From assembly GCF_900101825.1 (NCBI RefSeq), contig NZ_FNAG01000013.1, positions 42,175 to 106,174 on the forward strand: 64,000 nt of DNA, given 5' to 3'. Below the pieces are notes generated by a model that worked only from the letters and a program-made list of their open reading frames with translations, made no database searches and was not told where the DNA came from. Source of the stretch: Aquimonas voraii. GTDB taxonomy: Bacteria > Pseudomonadota > Gammaproteobacteria > Xanthomonadales > Xanthomonadaceae. Both the position numbers and the translations under genes were made by a program. This document shows positions 53,772 through 64,000 of the stretch, one piece after another (the first letter of the stretch is position 1; each line of letters opens with the position of its first letter).

Positions 53772-53780
53772 AGCCCTCCA

Positions 53781-55538
53781 TCAGCCCTCCTGCGTCACCC
53801 GCAGGACCTCCTCGATCGTGGTCACGCCTTCCAGCGACTTGACCAGGCCGTCCTCGTACATGGTGCGCATGCCGTTCTCGCGGGCGGCCTGCTCGAGCTC
53901 GCTCATGCCGGCGTGCTTCATTACCAGCCTGCGCAGGGGGTCGTTCATGACCAGGAATTCCATGATCGTGGTGCGGCCGTGGTAGCCGGTGCTGGAGCCG
54001 GCGCTGGCCACCGGGCGATAGAGCGTCACCGGGTCGGCTTCGGTGAAGCGACGCAGGCCGAACTCCTCGATCACCTCGGGCATGGCGACATAGGCTTCGC
54101 GGTACTCGGGCACCAGGCGCCGCACCAAACGCTGGGCGAGGATGCCATTGACCGTCGAGGTCAAGAGGTAATCCTCGACACCCATGTCGAGCAGACGGGT
54201 GATGCCGCCGGCGGCGTTGTTGGTGTGCAGGGTCGACAGCACCAGATGGCCGGTCAGCGCCGACTGGATCGCGATCTTCGCGGTTTCCAGGTCACGCATC
54301 TCGCCGATCATGATGACGTCGGGGTCCTGGCGGACGATGGAGCGCAAGGCGTGCGAGAAATCGAGGCCGATCTGCGGCTTGGCCTGGATCTGGTTGATGC
54401 CTTCGATCTGGTATTCGACCGGGTCCTCGACCGTGATGATCTTGACGTCCGGCGTGTTCAAGCGCGAAAGCGCGGTGTACAGCGTCGTGGTCTTGCCCGA
54501 ACCGGTGGGGCCGGTGACCAGCAGGATGCCGTGCGGCAGCTCCAGCACCTTGACGAACTTGTCGAGGAAATTGTCGGTGAAGCCGAGCTTGTGGAAATCG
54601 AAGACGATCGACTCGCGATCGAGGATACGCATCACCACCGACTCGCCGTGCGCGGTCGGCACGGTGGAGACGCGCAGGTCGAGTTCCTTGCCCTGCACGC
54701 GCAGCATGATGCGGCCGTCCTGCGGCAGGCGGCGCTCGGCGATGTTGAGCTTGGCCATGATCTTGATGCGCGAGATCACCGCCGCCGTGCTCGACGAGGG
54801 CGGCGACTCGACCTCGTGCAGCACGCCGTCGATGCGGTAGCGCACCTTGAGCCGGCTCTCGAAGGGCTCGATGTGGATATCGGAGGCGCGCTGCTCGACC
54901 GCGCGCTGGATCACCAGGTTGACGAGGCGGATGACCGGCGCTTCCGAAGCCAGGTCGCGCAGGTGCTCGACATCGTCCTCGCTGCGCACGTCGCCTTCGG
55001 CGAGGTTCTCGACAATCGTGCCCATGGCCGAGCGGCCGGCGCCGTAGTAGCGCTCGATCAGGTCGTCGATCTCCGAGCGCAGGCCGACGTGCAGCTTCAC
55101 CTCCTTGCCGGTGGCCAGCTGCACGGCCTCGACCAGGTAATGATCCTGGGGATCGGCCGTGAGCAGGTCCACATGGGTTTCACTTTCGCCGATCGGGCAC
55201 ACGTGTTGCTGCTTGAGAAACCGCAGAGACAGCTGCACGTTCTGCGGCGGCTGTTCGGGTACATCCTTGGTCGAGACCAGCGGCAGGCCCAGCACTTCCG
55301 CGCTGGCCTCGGCGACATCGCGCTCCGATGCCAGGCCGATCCGGGTGATCAGGCCGATCAGGCTGCCCGGGTTCTCCTCCAGCAGCCGGCGCGCGCGCTG
55401 CAGGTCGGCGTCTTTCAGTCGACCGCGGGCCAGCAGGGCCTCGCTGATGCGGTTCTCCAACGCAACGAGACCGGCATCGACGCCATCGGCATCGACCAGG
55501 GTGTCGGAGTGCAGGGGGTCAGCCAGCGCTGCGTTCAA
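53781..55538 (-). CDS. gspE: Type II secretion ATPase GspE/XpsE
   Basis: The 585-residue cytoplasmic ATPase that drives pseudopilus assembly. An N-terminal GspL-binding region is followed by the core: Walker A GPTGSGKTTT near residue 343, the Asp box and ITVEDPVEYQ, Walker B IMIGEMRDLETA, and HLVLSTLHTN. The four cysteines of the C-terminal zinc motif found in many GspE proteins are absent: the region reads RLVPEYREAYV and later VASAGSSTGYHGRT. The start appears to be a TTG (55536-55538) with GAGG eight bases upstream; no early ATG is in frame. It begins the E-to-D operon. Confidence 0.94.
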   Translation of the reverse strand: MNAALADPLHSDTLVDADGVDAGLVALENRISEALLARGRLKDADLQRARRLLEENPGSLIGLITRIGLASERDVAEASAEVLGLPLVSTKDVPEQPPQNVQLSLRFLKQQHVCPIGESETHVDLLTADPQDHYLVEAVQLATGKEVKLHVGLRSEIDDLIERYYGAGRSAMGTIVENLAEGDVRSEDDVEHLRDLASEAPVIRLVNLVIQRAVEQRASDIHIEPFESRLKVRYRIDGVLHEVESPPSSSTAAVISRIKIMAKLNIAERRLPQDGRIMLRVQGKELDLRVSTVPTAHGESVVMRILDRESIVFDFHKLGFTDNFLDKFVKVLELPHGILLVTGPTGSGKTTTLYTALSRLNTPDVKIITVEDPVEYQIEGINQIQAKPQIGLDFSHALRSIVRQDPDVIMIGEMRDLETAKIAIQSALTGHLVLSTLHTNNAAGGITRLLDMGVEDYLLTSTVNGILAQRLVRRLVPEYREAYVAMPEVIEEFGLRRFTEADPVTLYRPVASAGSSTGYHGRTTIMEFLVMNDPLRRLVMKHAGMSELEQAARENGMRTMYEDGLVKSLEGVTTIEEVLRVTQEG

Positions 55539-55625
55539 GCGGATTGCCTCAAGCGGCCAGAAGGATGGGCCGGCAAGGATAACCCCTGGGCCGGCGCGGG
55601 GGCTGCCGCGACGCGGAAGCGGGCC

Positions 55626-56236
55626 TCAGACTGCGGGTGGCTCCGGTGGTTCCCGGGTGAACTCCACCAGTTCCTGCAGGAAGGCGCTGTTGAGCCCGAT
55701 CCACATCACGATCGGCACCACCGGCGGCAGGATCAGATAACCGAACTGGTAGCCCAGGGCGACGAGATTGGGCGCGAGCCCGGCCTGCTGCAGGGCCGCC
55801 TGGCCCAGTGCGCCAGCCTGGAACTGCAGCAGATAGAGCGCATCGAAGACCGCACCCCAGCTCACCACCAGCCACAGCACGGGGATACCGATGGCGAACT
55901 GCTTCAAACGCTGGCGGGCCTCGATGGGGGCGGCCATCACCAGCCCTGCGAACAGCGGCAGACACCAGGCGTAGATCATCGGCGTCGAGCTCAGCACCAG
56001 CTGACCCACGCGGCCGCTGGCATCGGCCTCGGTGAGCAGACGGGTGACCACCTCGAAGTTCTGACCGTCCTGCTCGATCAGCTCCACCGTCTGCGGCAGC
56101 AGCTGCAGCAGCACAAGCTGTGCGAGCTTGGCCACTGGCATCAGGATCGGCGAGATCAGCACCGCCCACAGGAAGAAGCAGGCCGGCAGCCAGAGCGCCG
56201 CGGCGAGGATGAACTGGCGCAGCGGCGAGAGCTGCA

Positions 56237-56237
<1 letters not shown>
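55626..56237 (-). CDS. Membrane protein coupled to purL
   Basis: A 203-residue integral membrane protein with about four hydrophobic segments (near 9-30, 85-103, 115-135 and 155-178). The start LPACFFLWAVLISPILMPVAKL and the QTVELIEQDGQNFEVVTRL segment remind me of the small membrane proteins that accompany exosortase H, but no exosortase gene is in view, so this is only a guess. The ATG shares one base with the purL stop (TGATG), so it is translated after purL. A longer open frame running back into purL is not real. Confidence 0.75.
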
Positions 56238-60109
<3,872 letters not shown>

Positions 60110-60302
60110 GCTGACCTTGTCACGCGCGCGCGGCGCGAGGAATGCGGGGCGCGGATTCTACCAGCTTGCCCGGAGCGGGCCGGACCCGAGTTGTTCCCGG
60201 GCAGTGGCGGGCGTCGGGAGCCCGCCCTCCTACGACGCTTGCCAGCCGATCGGCGATGCCGCCCTCTTGCCCGAAACCGCGGCGACCGCGCCGCCAAAAC
60301 GA

Positions 60303-60336
60303 AGAACGGCGACCCCGCAGCCGGGATCGCCGTTCT
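60303..60336 (-). terminator. Terminator after dsbC
   Basis: AGAACGGCGA (60303-60312) pairs with TCGCCGTTCT (60327-60336), with an inner CCC/GGG stem. On the minus strand TTCGTTTTGG follows. It lies 23 bases beyond the dsbC stop. Confidence 0.8.
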
Positions 60337-60358
60337 CTTTCCGGATGGCTGGCGCGGC

Positions 60359-61096
60359 TTACTGCTTGGGCGCCGCCGCCATTGCCTCCAGACGCTGCAG
60401 CAGCTGGTCCGGCGGCATGTAGCCGCCGAGCTGGGTGCCGTCCTCGGCGAACACGGCCGGGGTGCCGGTCACGCCGATCTTCTGCGACAGGTTGAACTGG
60501 TCGGCGATCGGGTTCTCGCACTCCTTCATATCCAGCGGCTGGCCGGCCTTGGCGTCGGTCATGGCCTTCTGCTGGTTGGTCGAGCAGTAGACCGAAACCG
60601 CCTTCTGGTAGCTCTCGGAGCCGATGCCAGCGCGCGGGAAGAACATGTACTCGATGGCGATACCGGCGCTGTTGTACTCGGTCATGTGCTCATGCATCTT
60701 GCGGCAGTAGCCGCAGTCGATGTCGGTGAACACGGTGAGCGTGTACTTGGGGTTCGGCGGCGCGAACACGATGCGGCCTGTGGTGACCTCGGCCAGGGCC
60801 TCGCGGCGGACTTTGGCCCGGCTGGCCTCGGTGACATCGACCCGGTTGGGGATGTCGAACAGCGAGCCCTGGATCAGGTAGCGGCCGTCGGCGGTGACAT
60901 AGACCACGCGGCCTTCGATGGTGACCTCGTACAGGTTCGGCACCACCGACTCGGACACGCTGTCGATCTTGGCGTTCGGCACCAGGGTTTCGATGGCACC
61001 GCGTACCGCGGATTCACCGGACTGCGCGATGGCGGGCGTGGCAGTGGCCACGAGACTCAGGGCGGCGATCACGGCGCCGGCAAGGATGCGGGTCAT
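60359..61096 (-). CDS. dsbC: Thiol:disulfide interchange protein DsbC
   Basis: A 245-residue periplasmic disulfide isomerase. A signal peptide (ILAGAVIAALSLVATATPAIAQ) is followed by the dimerisation domain (VYVTADGRYLIQGSLFDI) and a thioredoxin domain with DIDCGYCRKMHEH; the active site is CGYC near residue 129. VTGTPAVFAEDG is the cis-proline loop. A second cysteine pair (Y-C-S-T-N...E-C-E-N) matches the structural disulfide of DsbC. GAGGAA precedes the ATG. Its substrates may include the cysteine-rich exported proteins in this window. Confidence 0.96.
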   Translation of the reverse strand: MTRILAGAVIAALSLVATATPAIAQSGESAVRGAIETLVPNAKIDSVSESVVPNLYEVTIEGRVVYVTADGRYLIQGSLFDIPNRVDVTEASRAKVRREALAEVTTGRIVFAPPNPKYTLTVFTDIDCGYCRKMHEHMTEYNSAGIAIEYMFFPRAGIGSESYQKAVSVYCSTNQQKAMTDAKAGQPLDMKECENPIADQFNLSQKIGVTGTPAVFAEDGTQLGGYMPPDQLLQRLEAMAAAPKQ

Positions 61097-61237
61097 GCGG
61101 TTCCTCGAAGCTGGATGGGCCGGCGGGCTGCGGGCCTGTCGCGCTGCGACCGTGCCCCGGGCCGGAAGTTCACTGTGCCGCGGCAGGCGCGGGCGGCGGC
61201 GAGTGTACCCGAGCCGGCCGGGCAGCTACGGCCGACC

Positions 61238-62221
61238 TCAGCCGCGCGGATGGTGCTGGCTGTGCAGGCGCTTCAGGCCTTCGCGCGCGACGAAGGTGTA
61301 GATCTGGGTGGTCGACAGGCTGCTGTGGCCCAGCAGCATCTGCAGGGCGCGCAGATCAGCGCCGTGATTCAGCAGATGAGTGGCGAAGGCGTGCCGGAGG
61401 GTGTGCGGGCTGACGCGCTCGCCGGGAATGCCGGCGCGCAGGGCCAACTGCTTCACGCCATGCCAGAACATCTGCCGGCTCATGCCCTCGCCCAACCGCG
61501 ACAGGAACAGGGCCAGCGGCTGCCGCCCGCGGGCCAGCAGCGGGCGGGCCTCGTCCAGGTAGCGCTGCAGCCAATGCTGGGCCTCTTCGCCCATCGGCAG
61601 CAGACGCTCCTTGCTGCCCTTGCCCATCACCCGCAGCACGCCCTGGCGCAGGTTGACCGCGGTGGCCGGCAGCTCGACCAGCTCTGAGACGCGCAGACCG
61701 GTGCCGTACATCAACTCCAGCATGGCGCGGTCGCGCAGGCCCAACGGGCTGTCGAGCTCGGGCGCGGCCAGCAGGGCCTCGACCTCGGCCTCGGTCAGGG
61801 CCTTGGGCAGCGGGCGCCCCAGCTTGGGGCTTTCGATCAGTGCCAGCGGATCACTGCCGATACGGTTCAGGCGCAGGGCCTGGGCATAGAAGCGGCGCAG
61901 GCTGGACAGCAGGCGCGCACCGCTGCGCGGGCTGTAGCCCTGCGCGCTGCGCCAGGCCAGATAGGCGTAGACCTCGCTGCGACCCACCTCGAACAGACCC
62001 GGACCATGGTCGACCAGCCAGCGGGCAAAGCCTTCGAGGTCGCGGCGGTAGCTATCCTGGGTGTTGCGCGACAGCCCGTCCTCGGCCCAGGCGCGCTCGA
62101 TGAAGGCCTCGATCAGGCGCTGGTCGGCCTCGCGCGCAGGCGGCAGGGCGAGGGTCTGCTCCCTCCGATCGGCGGCGGAGGCGGGCTTGGATCTCGGCTT
62201 GGGAGTCGGCGGCGTCGGCAT
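61238..62221 (-). CDS. xerD: Site-specific tyrosine recombinase XerD
   Basis: XerD acts with XerC at dif to resolve chromosome dimers. The 327-residue protein has an N-terminal SAM-like domain (ERAWAEDGLSRNTQDSYRRDL) and a C-terminal catalytic domain with the residues R in GTGLRVSEL, K in GKGSKERLLP, H-R in HTLRHAFATHLL, H in LGHSSLSTTQ and the nucleophile Tyr in IYTFVAREGLKRLH. The N-terminus carries about 30 extra basic, Pro-rich residues (PTPPTPKPRSKPASAADRR), longer than usual. Chromosomal context and XerD-like motifs, not phage genes, support a housekeeping role. Confidence 0.95.
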   Translation of the reverse strand: MPTPPTPKPRSKPASAADRREQTLALPPAREADQRLIEAFIERAWAEDGLSRNTQDSYRRDLEGFARWLVDHGPGLFEVGRSEVYAYLAWRSAQGYSPRSGARLLSSLRRFYAQALRLNRIGSDPLALIESPKLGRPLPKALTEAEVEALLAAPELDSPLGLRDRAMLELMYGTGLRVSELVELPATAVNLRQGVLRVMGKGSKERLLPMGEEAQHWLQRYLDEARPLLARGRQPLALFLSRLGEGMSRQMFWHGVKQLALRAGIPGERVSPHTLRHAFATHLLNHGADLRALQMLLGHSSLSTTQIYTFVAREGLKRLHSQHHPRG

Positions 62222-62262
62222 GCGCGCAAGCTTAGCGAGTGAGCCCGGTATCCTTGCCGCCC

Positions 62263-62715
62263 ATGAGCACCGCCCCTGCCCCCCGCCTCGAAGTCGAAAC
62301 TGCGCCCCTGCTGCCGCGCCTGCTGGCGCTGGTCTACGACTTCTTCCCGGTGCTGGGCATCTGGTTCGCGGTTTCAGTGTTGAGCTATGCCCTGAACGGC
62401 GGCGAGCCCGTCACCCCGGGCAGCCTGGGCGCCTGGCTGGAGTTCGCAGCCCTGGTCGCCGCGACCTTTCTGTATGCGGGCCTGTCCTGGCGCTTCGGCG
62501 GCCAAACGCTCGGCATGCGCGCCTGGCGCCTGCGCGCGGTCGACGCCAGCGGCAACCCGCCGGGCTGGACGGCGATCGCGCTGCGCTTCGCGGTGGGCGC
62601 GGTCTCACTCGCCGCGGCCGGGCTGGGCTTCGTCTGGGTCCTGATCGACCGCGAGCGCCGCAGCTGGCACGAACTGGCCTCCGGCACGCTGACCGTGCGT
62701 CTACCCAAACGCTGA
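62263..62715 (+). CDS. RDD-family membrane protein
   Basis: A 150-residue inner-membrane protein with the RDD domain: the first arginine and Asp in LLPRLLALVYDFFPVLG, a second membrane pair, and GGQTLGMRAWRLRAVDASG, followed by a third segment and LIDRERRSWHELASGTLTV. Its function is unclear; some relatives are linked to ion transport. I use the ATG at 62263, although a GTG at 62239 is in frame. It is divergent from xerD with only 41 bases between, so their promoters must overlap. Confidence 0.87.
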   Translation: MSTAPAPRLEVETAPLLPRLLALVYDFFPVLGIWFAVSVLSYALNGGEPVTPGSLGAWLEFAALVAATFLYAGLSWRFGGQTLGMRAWRLRAVDASGNPPGWTAIALRFAVGAVSLAAAGLGFVWVLIDRERRSWHELASGTLTVRLPKR

Positions 62716-62745
62716 ACCACGGATCCGATCGGCCACAGGCAGACA

Positions 62746-62764
62746 TGTCAGGTTTGCCCTGACA
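62746..62764. other. Perfect hairpin after the RDD gene
   Basis: TGTCAGG and CCTGACA surround a five-base loop. No T-run follows, so this is either a weak 3' end or an operator-like palindrome upstream of the 62853 gene. Confidence 0.4.
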
Positions 62765-62852
62765 CCCGACCGTGTCCGGCTTGACGACCCGCGCGCGGCC
62801 CCGGGCCTAGACTGCGCGTCAGCACTCGAGCTCATCCCCAGCGGGGGCCGCC

Positions 62853-63287
62853 ATGCAGATCAACGTCAAACCCACCCTGTCCGCCCAGAGCACGCGCGCT
62901 GTCGATCTCGACACGCAGTCGCGCGCCGGCCAGCGTCTTGGCAGCGGCCAGGCACTGAACCCGACGGGTGCGGCGGAAACCCAGCAGGCATCCAATCTGG
63001 GCCTGCAGATCGACCAACGAATCCAGCCGGGGCAGGACACCTTCGCTTTGGGCGCTGAGTTCCTCGCGCGACCGCGTCCCTTGAGCGGCAGCGCCGGACT
63101 GGCGCGGACCGCCCAAGGTGGCGCGCCGTCGGCGTCCGAGCTGCTGGACCAGACCCGTGCGGAAACCGCGCAGCGCATCAACGAGAGCCTGGGGCGCCTG
63201 CGTCTGCAGGCAGAGACGGCAGGCGCGCAAGTCGTCAGTGCTCAGGCCAACCTGAAGCCGGAAACCGCGCTGGCCCTGCTGCGCTGA
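62853..63287 (+). CDS. Small protein with a flagellin-like C-terminal tail
   Basis: A 144-residue, Cys-free, Gln/Ala-rich protein that I do not recognise. The first 100 residues are low in hydrophobic content and probably disordered. The last 40 form an amphipathic helix (TAQRINESLGRLRLQAE) ending AQANLKPETALALLR, which closely resembles the D0 end of flagellins (AQANxxPxxxLxLL). It lacks the flagellin N-terminus. It lies directly upstream of fliC on the same strand and has its own terminator. It may bind flagellin, the export gate or FliS, but this is inference. Confidence 0.7.
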   Translation: MQINVKPTLSAQSTRAVDLDTQSRAGQRLGSGQALNPTGAAETQQASNLGLQIDQRIQPGQDTFALGAEFLARPRPLSGSAGLARTAQGGAPSASELLDQTRAETAQRINESLGRLRLQAETAGAQVVSAQANLKPETALALLR

Positions 63288-63312
63288 AGCCACCGCACGC
63301 CCTCGAAAGGCA

Positions 63313-63338
63313 AGGCGGGCTCCGGCCCGCCTTTTTTT
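63313..63338 (+). terminator. Terminator between the 62853 gene and fliC
   Basis: AGGCGGGC and GCCCGCCT pair around TCCG, followed by a seven-base T-run. It separates the two genes into different transcripts. Confidence 0.95.
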
Positions 63339-63434
63339 GCGCGCGATTCAAGGCCAGCCGCACAACCGGCCTCGCCGACGCGCCTGTTTCCTTAGTTCGG
63401 CAGCCGGCGGCACGACGATCCTCAAAAATCGCCC

Positions 63435-63461
63435 TAAAGAAACACGGCTCACCTCCGATAA
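63435..63461 (+). promoter_or_regulatory. Sigma-28 (FliA) promoter of fliC
   Basis: TAAA, a 15-base spacer and TCCGATAA match the FliA consensus TAAA-N15-GCCGATAA at 11 of 12 positions. The start codon lies 81 bases downstream, the usual leader length for flagellin genes. Confidence 0.85.
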
Positions 63462-63542
63462 CTGGATCAGGCGCAGGCAAGCACCGCCTGCCGCATCCGA
63501 CCCACGCGCCGCACGCCGGCACCGGTTTCAAGGAGAGTCATC

Positions 63543-64000
63543 ATGCAGGTCATCAACACCAACGTCGCCTCGCTGAACGCGCAGCGCAACCTGTCCACCT
63601 CCGGCAGCCAGCTCGCCACCAGCCTGCAACGCCTGAGCTCGGGCCTGCGCATCAACAGCGCCAAGGACGACGCCGCCGGCCTCGCCATCTCCGAGCGCTT
63701 CAGCACCCAGATCCGCGGCCTGAACGTCGCCACCCGCAATGCCAACGACGGCATCTCGCTGGCGCAGACCGCCGAAGGCGGCATGGGCGAGATCGGCAAC
63801 AACCTGCAGCGCATCCGCGAGTTGGCGGTGCAGTCCTCGAACGCCTCGAACAGCGCCACCGATCGCGAGGCCCTGCAGAAGGAAGTCGCCCAGCTGCAGT
63901 CGGAAATCCAGCGCGTCGCCACCCAGACCGAGTTCAACGGCACCAAGCTGCTCGACGGCAGCTTCACCGGCCAGGCCTTCCAGGTCGGCGCCAATGCCGG
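63543..64000 (+). CDS. fliC: Flagellin (5' end only)
   Basis: The main subunit of the flagellar filament, cut by the right edge after about 152 codons. [16 protein letters not shown] and [20 protein letters not shown] are the classical D0/D1 opening, followed by [20 protein letters not shown] and [18 protein letters not shown] lies eight bases before the ATG, an unusually good ribosome site in this window. It is secreted by the flagellar type III apparatus and expressed late, from a FliA promoter. Confidence 0.97.
   Translation, partial: MQVINTNVASLNAQRNLSTSGSQLATSLQRLSSGLRINSAKDDAAGLAISERFSTQIRGLNVATRNANDGISLAQTAEGGMGEIGNNLQRIRELAVQSSNASNSATDREALQKEVAQLQSEIQRVATQTEFNGTKLLDGSFTGQAFQVGANA

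Noticed and set aside
61238..62221. xerD as an integrase of a mobile element
   Set aside because: No attachment site, other phage or element genes or direct repeats are present; motifs and context fit housekeeping XerD.

Overview
The window is GC-rich, gene-dense chromosomal DNA from a gammaproteobacterium, most likely of the order Xanthomonadales (Lysobacterales). The evidence is a type II secretion operon in the xps-type order E-F-G-H-I-J-K-L-M-N-D, a pyrophosphate-type phosphofructokinase, a TonB-dependent receptor, and many runs of the heptamer GGGATTC/GAATCCC between genes. I see no integrase of a mobile element, transposase, prophage or CRISPR array. xerD is the housekeeping recombinase.

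Layout. 1-1.6 kb: mpl (cut by the left edge), a coupled membrane protein, and adenylate kinase. 1.8-6.0 kb: PPi-phosphofructokinase, an AMP-dependent acyl/aryl ligase and two small envelope proteins. 6.3-11.5 kb: leuA-leuC-leuD-leuB on the minus strand. Ahead of leuA lies a leucine-rich leader peptide and a terminator/antiterminator pair, so the operon is probably controlled by attenuation. 11.5-17.1 kb: a cNMP-domain diguanylate cyclase, a zinc-ribbon DUF3426 protein, a HAD phosphatase, an 800-base palindrome-rich spacer, and transketolase. 17.4-26.6 kb: a TonB-dependent receptor followed by an unusual group: a TPR-aspartyl beta-hydroxylase, a methyltransferase, a TPR-2OG-Fe(II) oxygenase and two small exported proteins.

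26.6-32.6 kb: a possible orphan small RNA, rimK with a RimB-like protease gene, tRNA-Gly(CCC), thiS-thiG-trmB and an SLC13-type transporter. 32.6-40.6 kb: a tightly overlapping minus-strand surface-polysaccharide operon (ABC exporter Wzm/Wzt, two GT2 glycosyltransferases, a methyltransferase, and a 614-residue protein that looks like a PqqD/RRE-like domain joined to a GT-A-like domain), preceded by a PpiC-type isomerase and ending in a DUF971 gene. 40.9-44.5 kb: two single-gene exported proteins, each with its own terminator, and a lipoprotein. 44.5-55.5 kb: the type II secretion operon. 55.6-62.7 kb: a purL-coupled membrane protein, purL, dsbC, xerD and an RDD protein. 62.8-64 kb: a small protein with a flagellin-like tail, then the start of flagellin behind a sigma-28 promoter.

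The most novel signals are: (1) heptamer tracts that obey a strict orientation rule relative to neighbouring genes; (2) the receptor-linked oxygenase locus; (3) the RRE-like/glycosyltransferase fusion; and (4) the flagellin-tail protein. All functional calls come from reading the sequence and family knowledge; no search was run.
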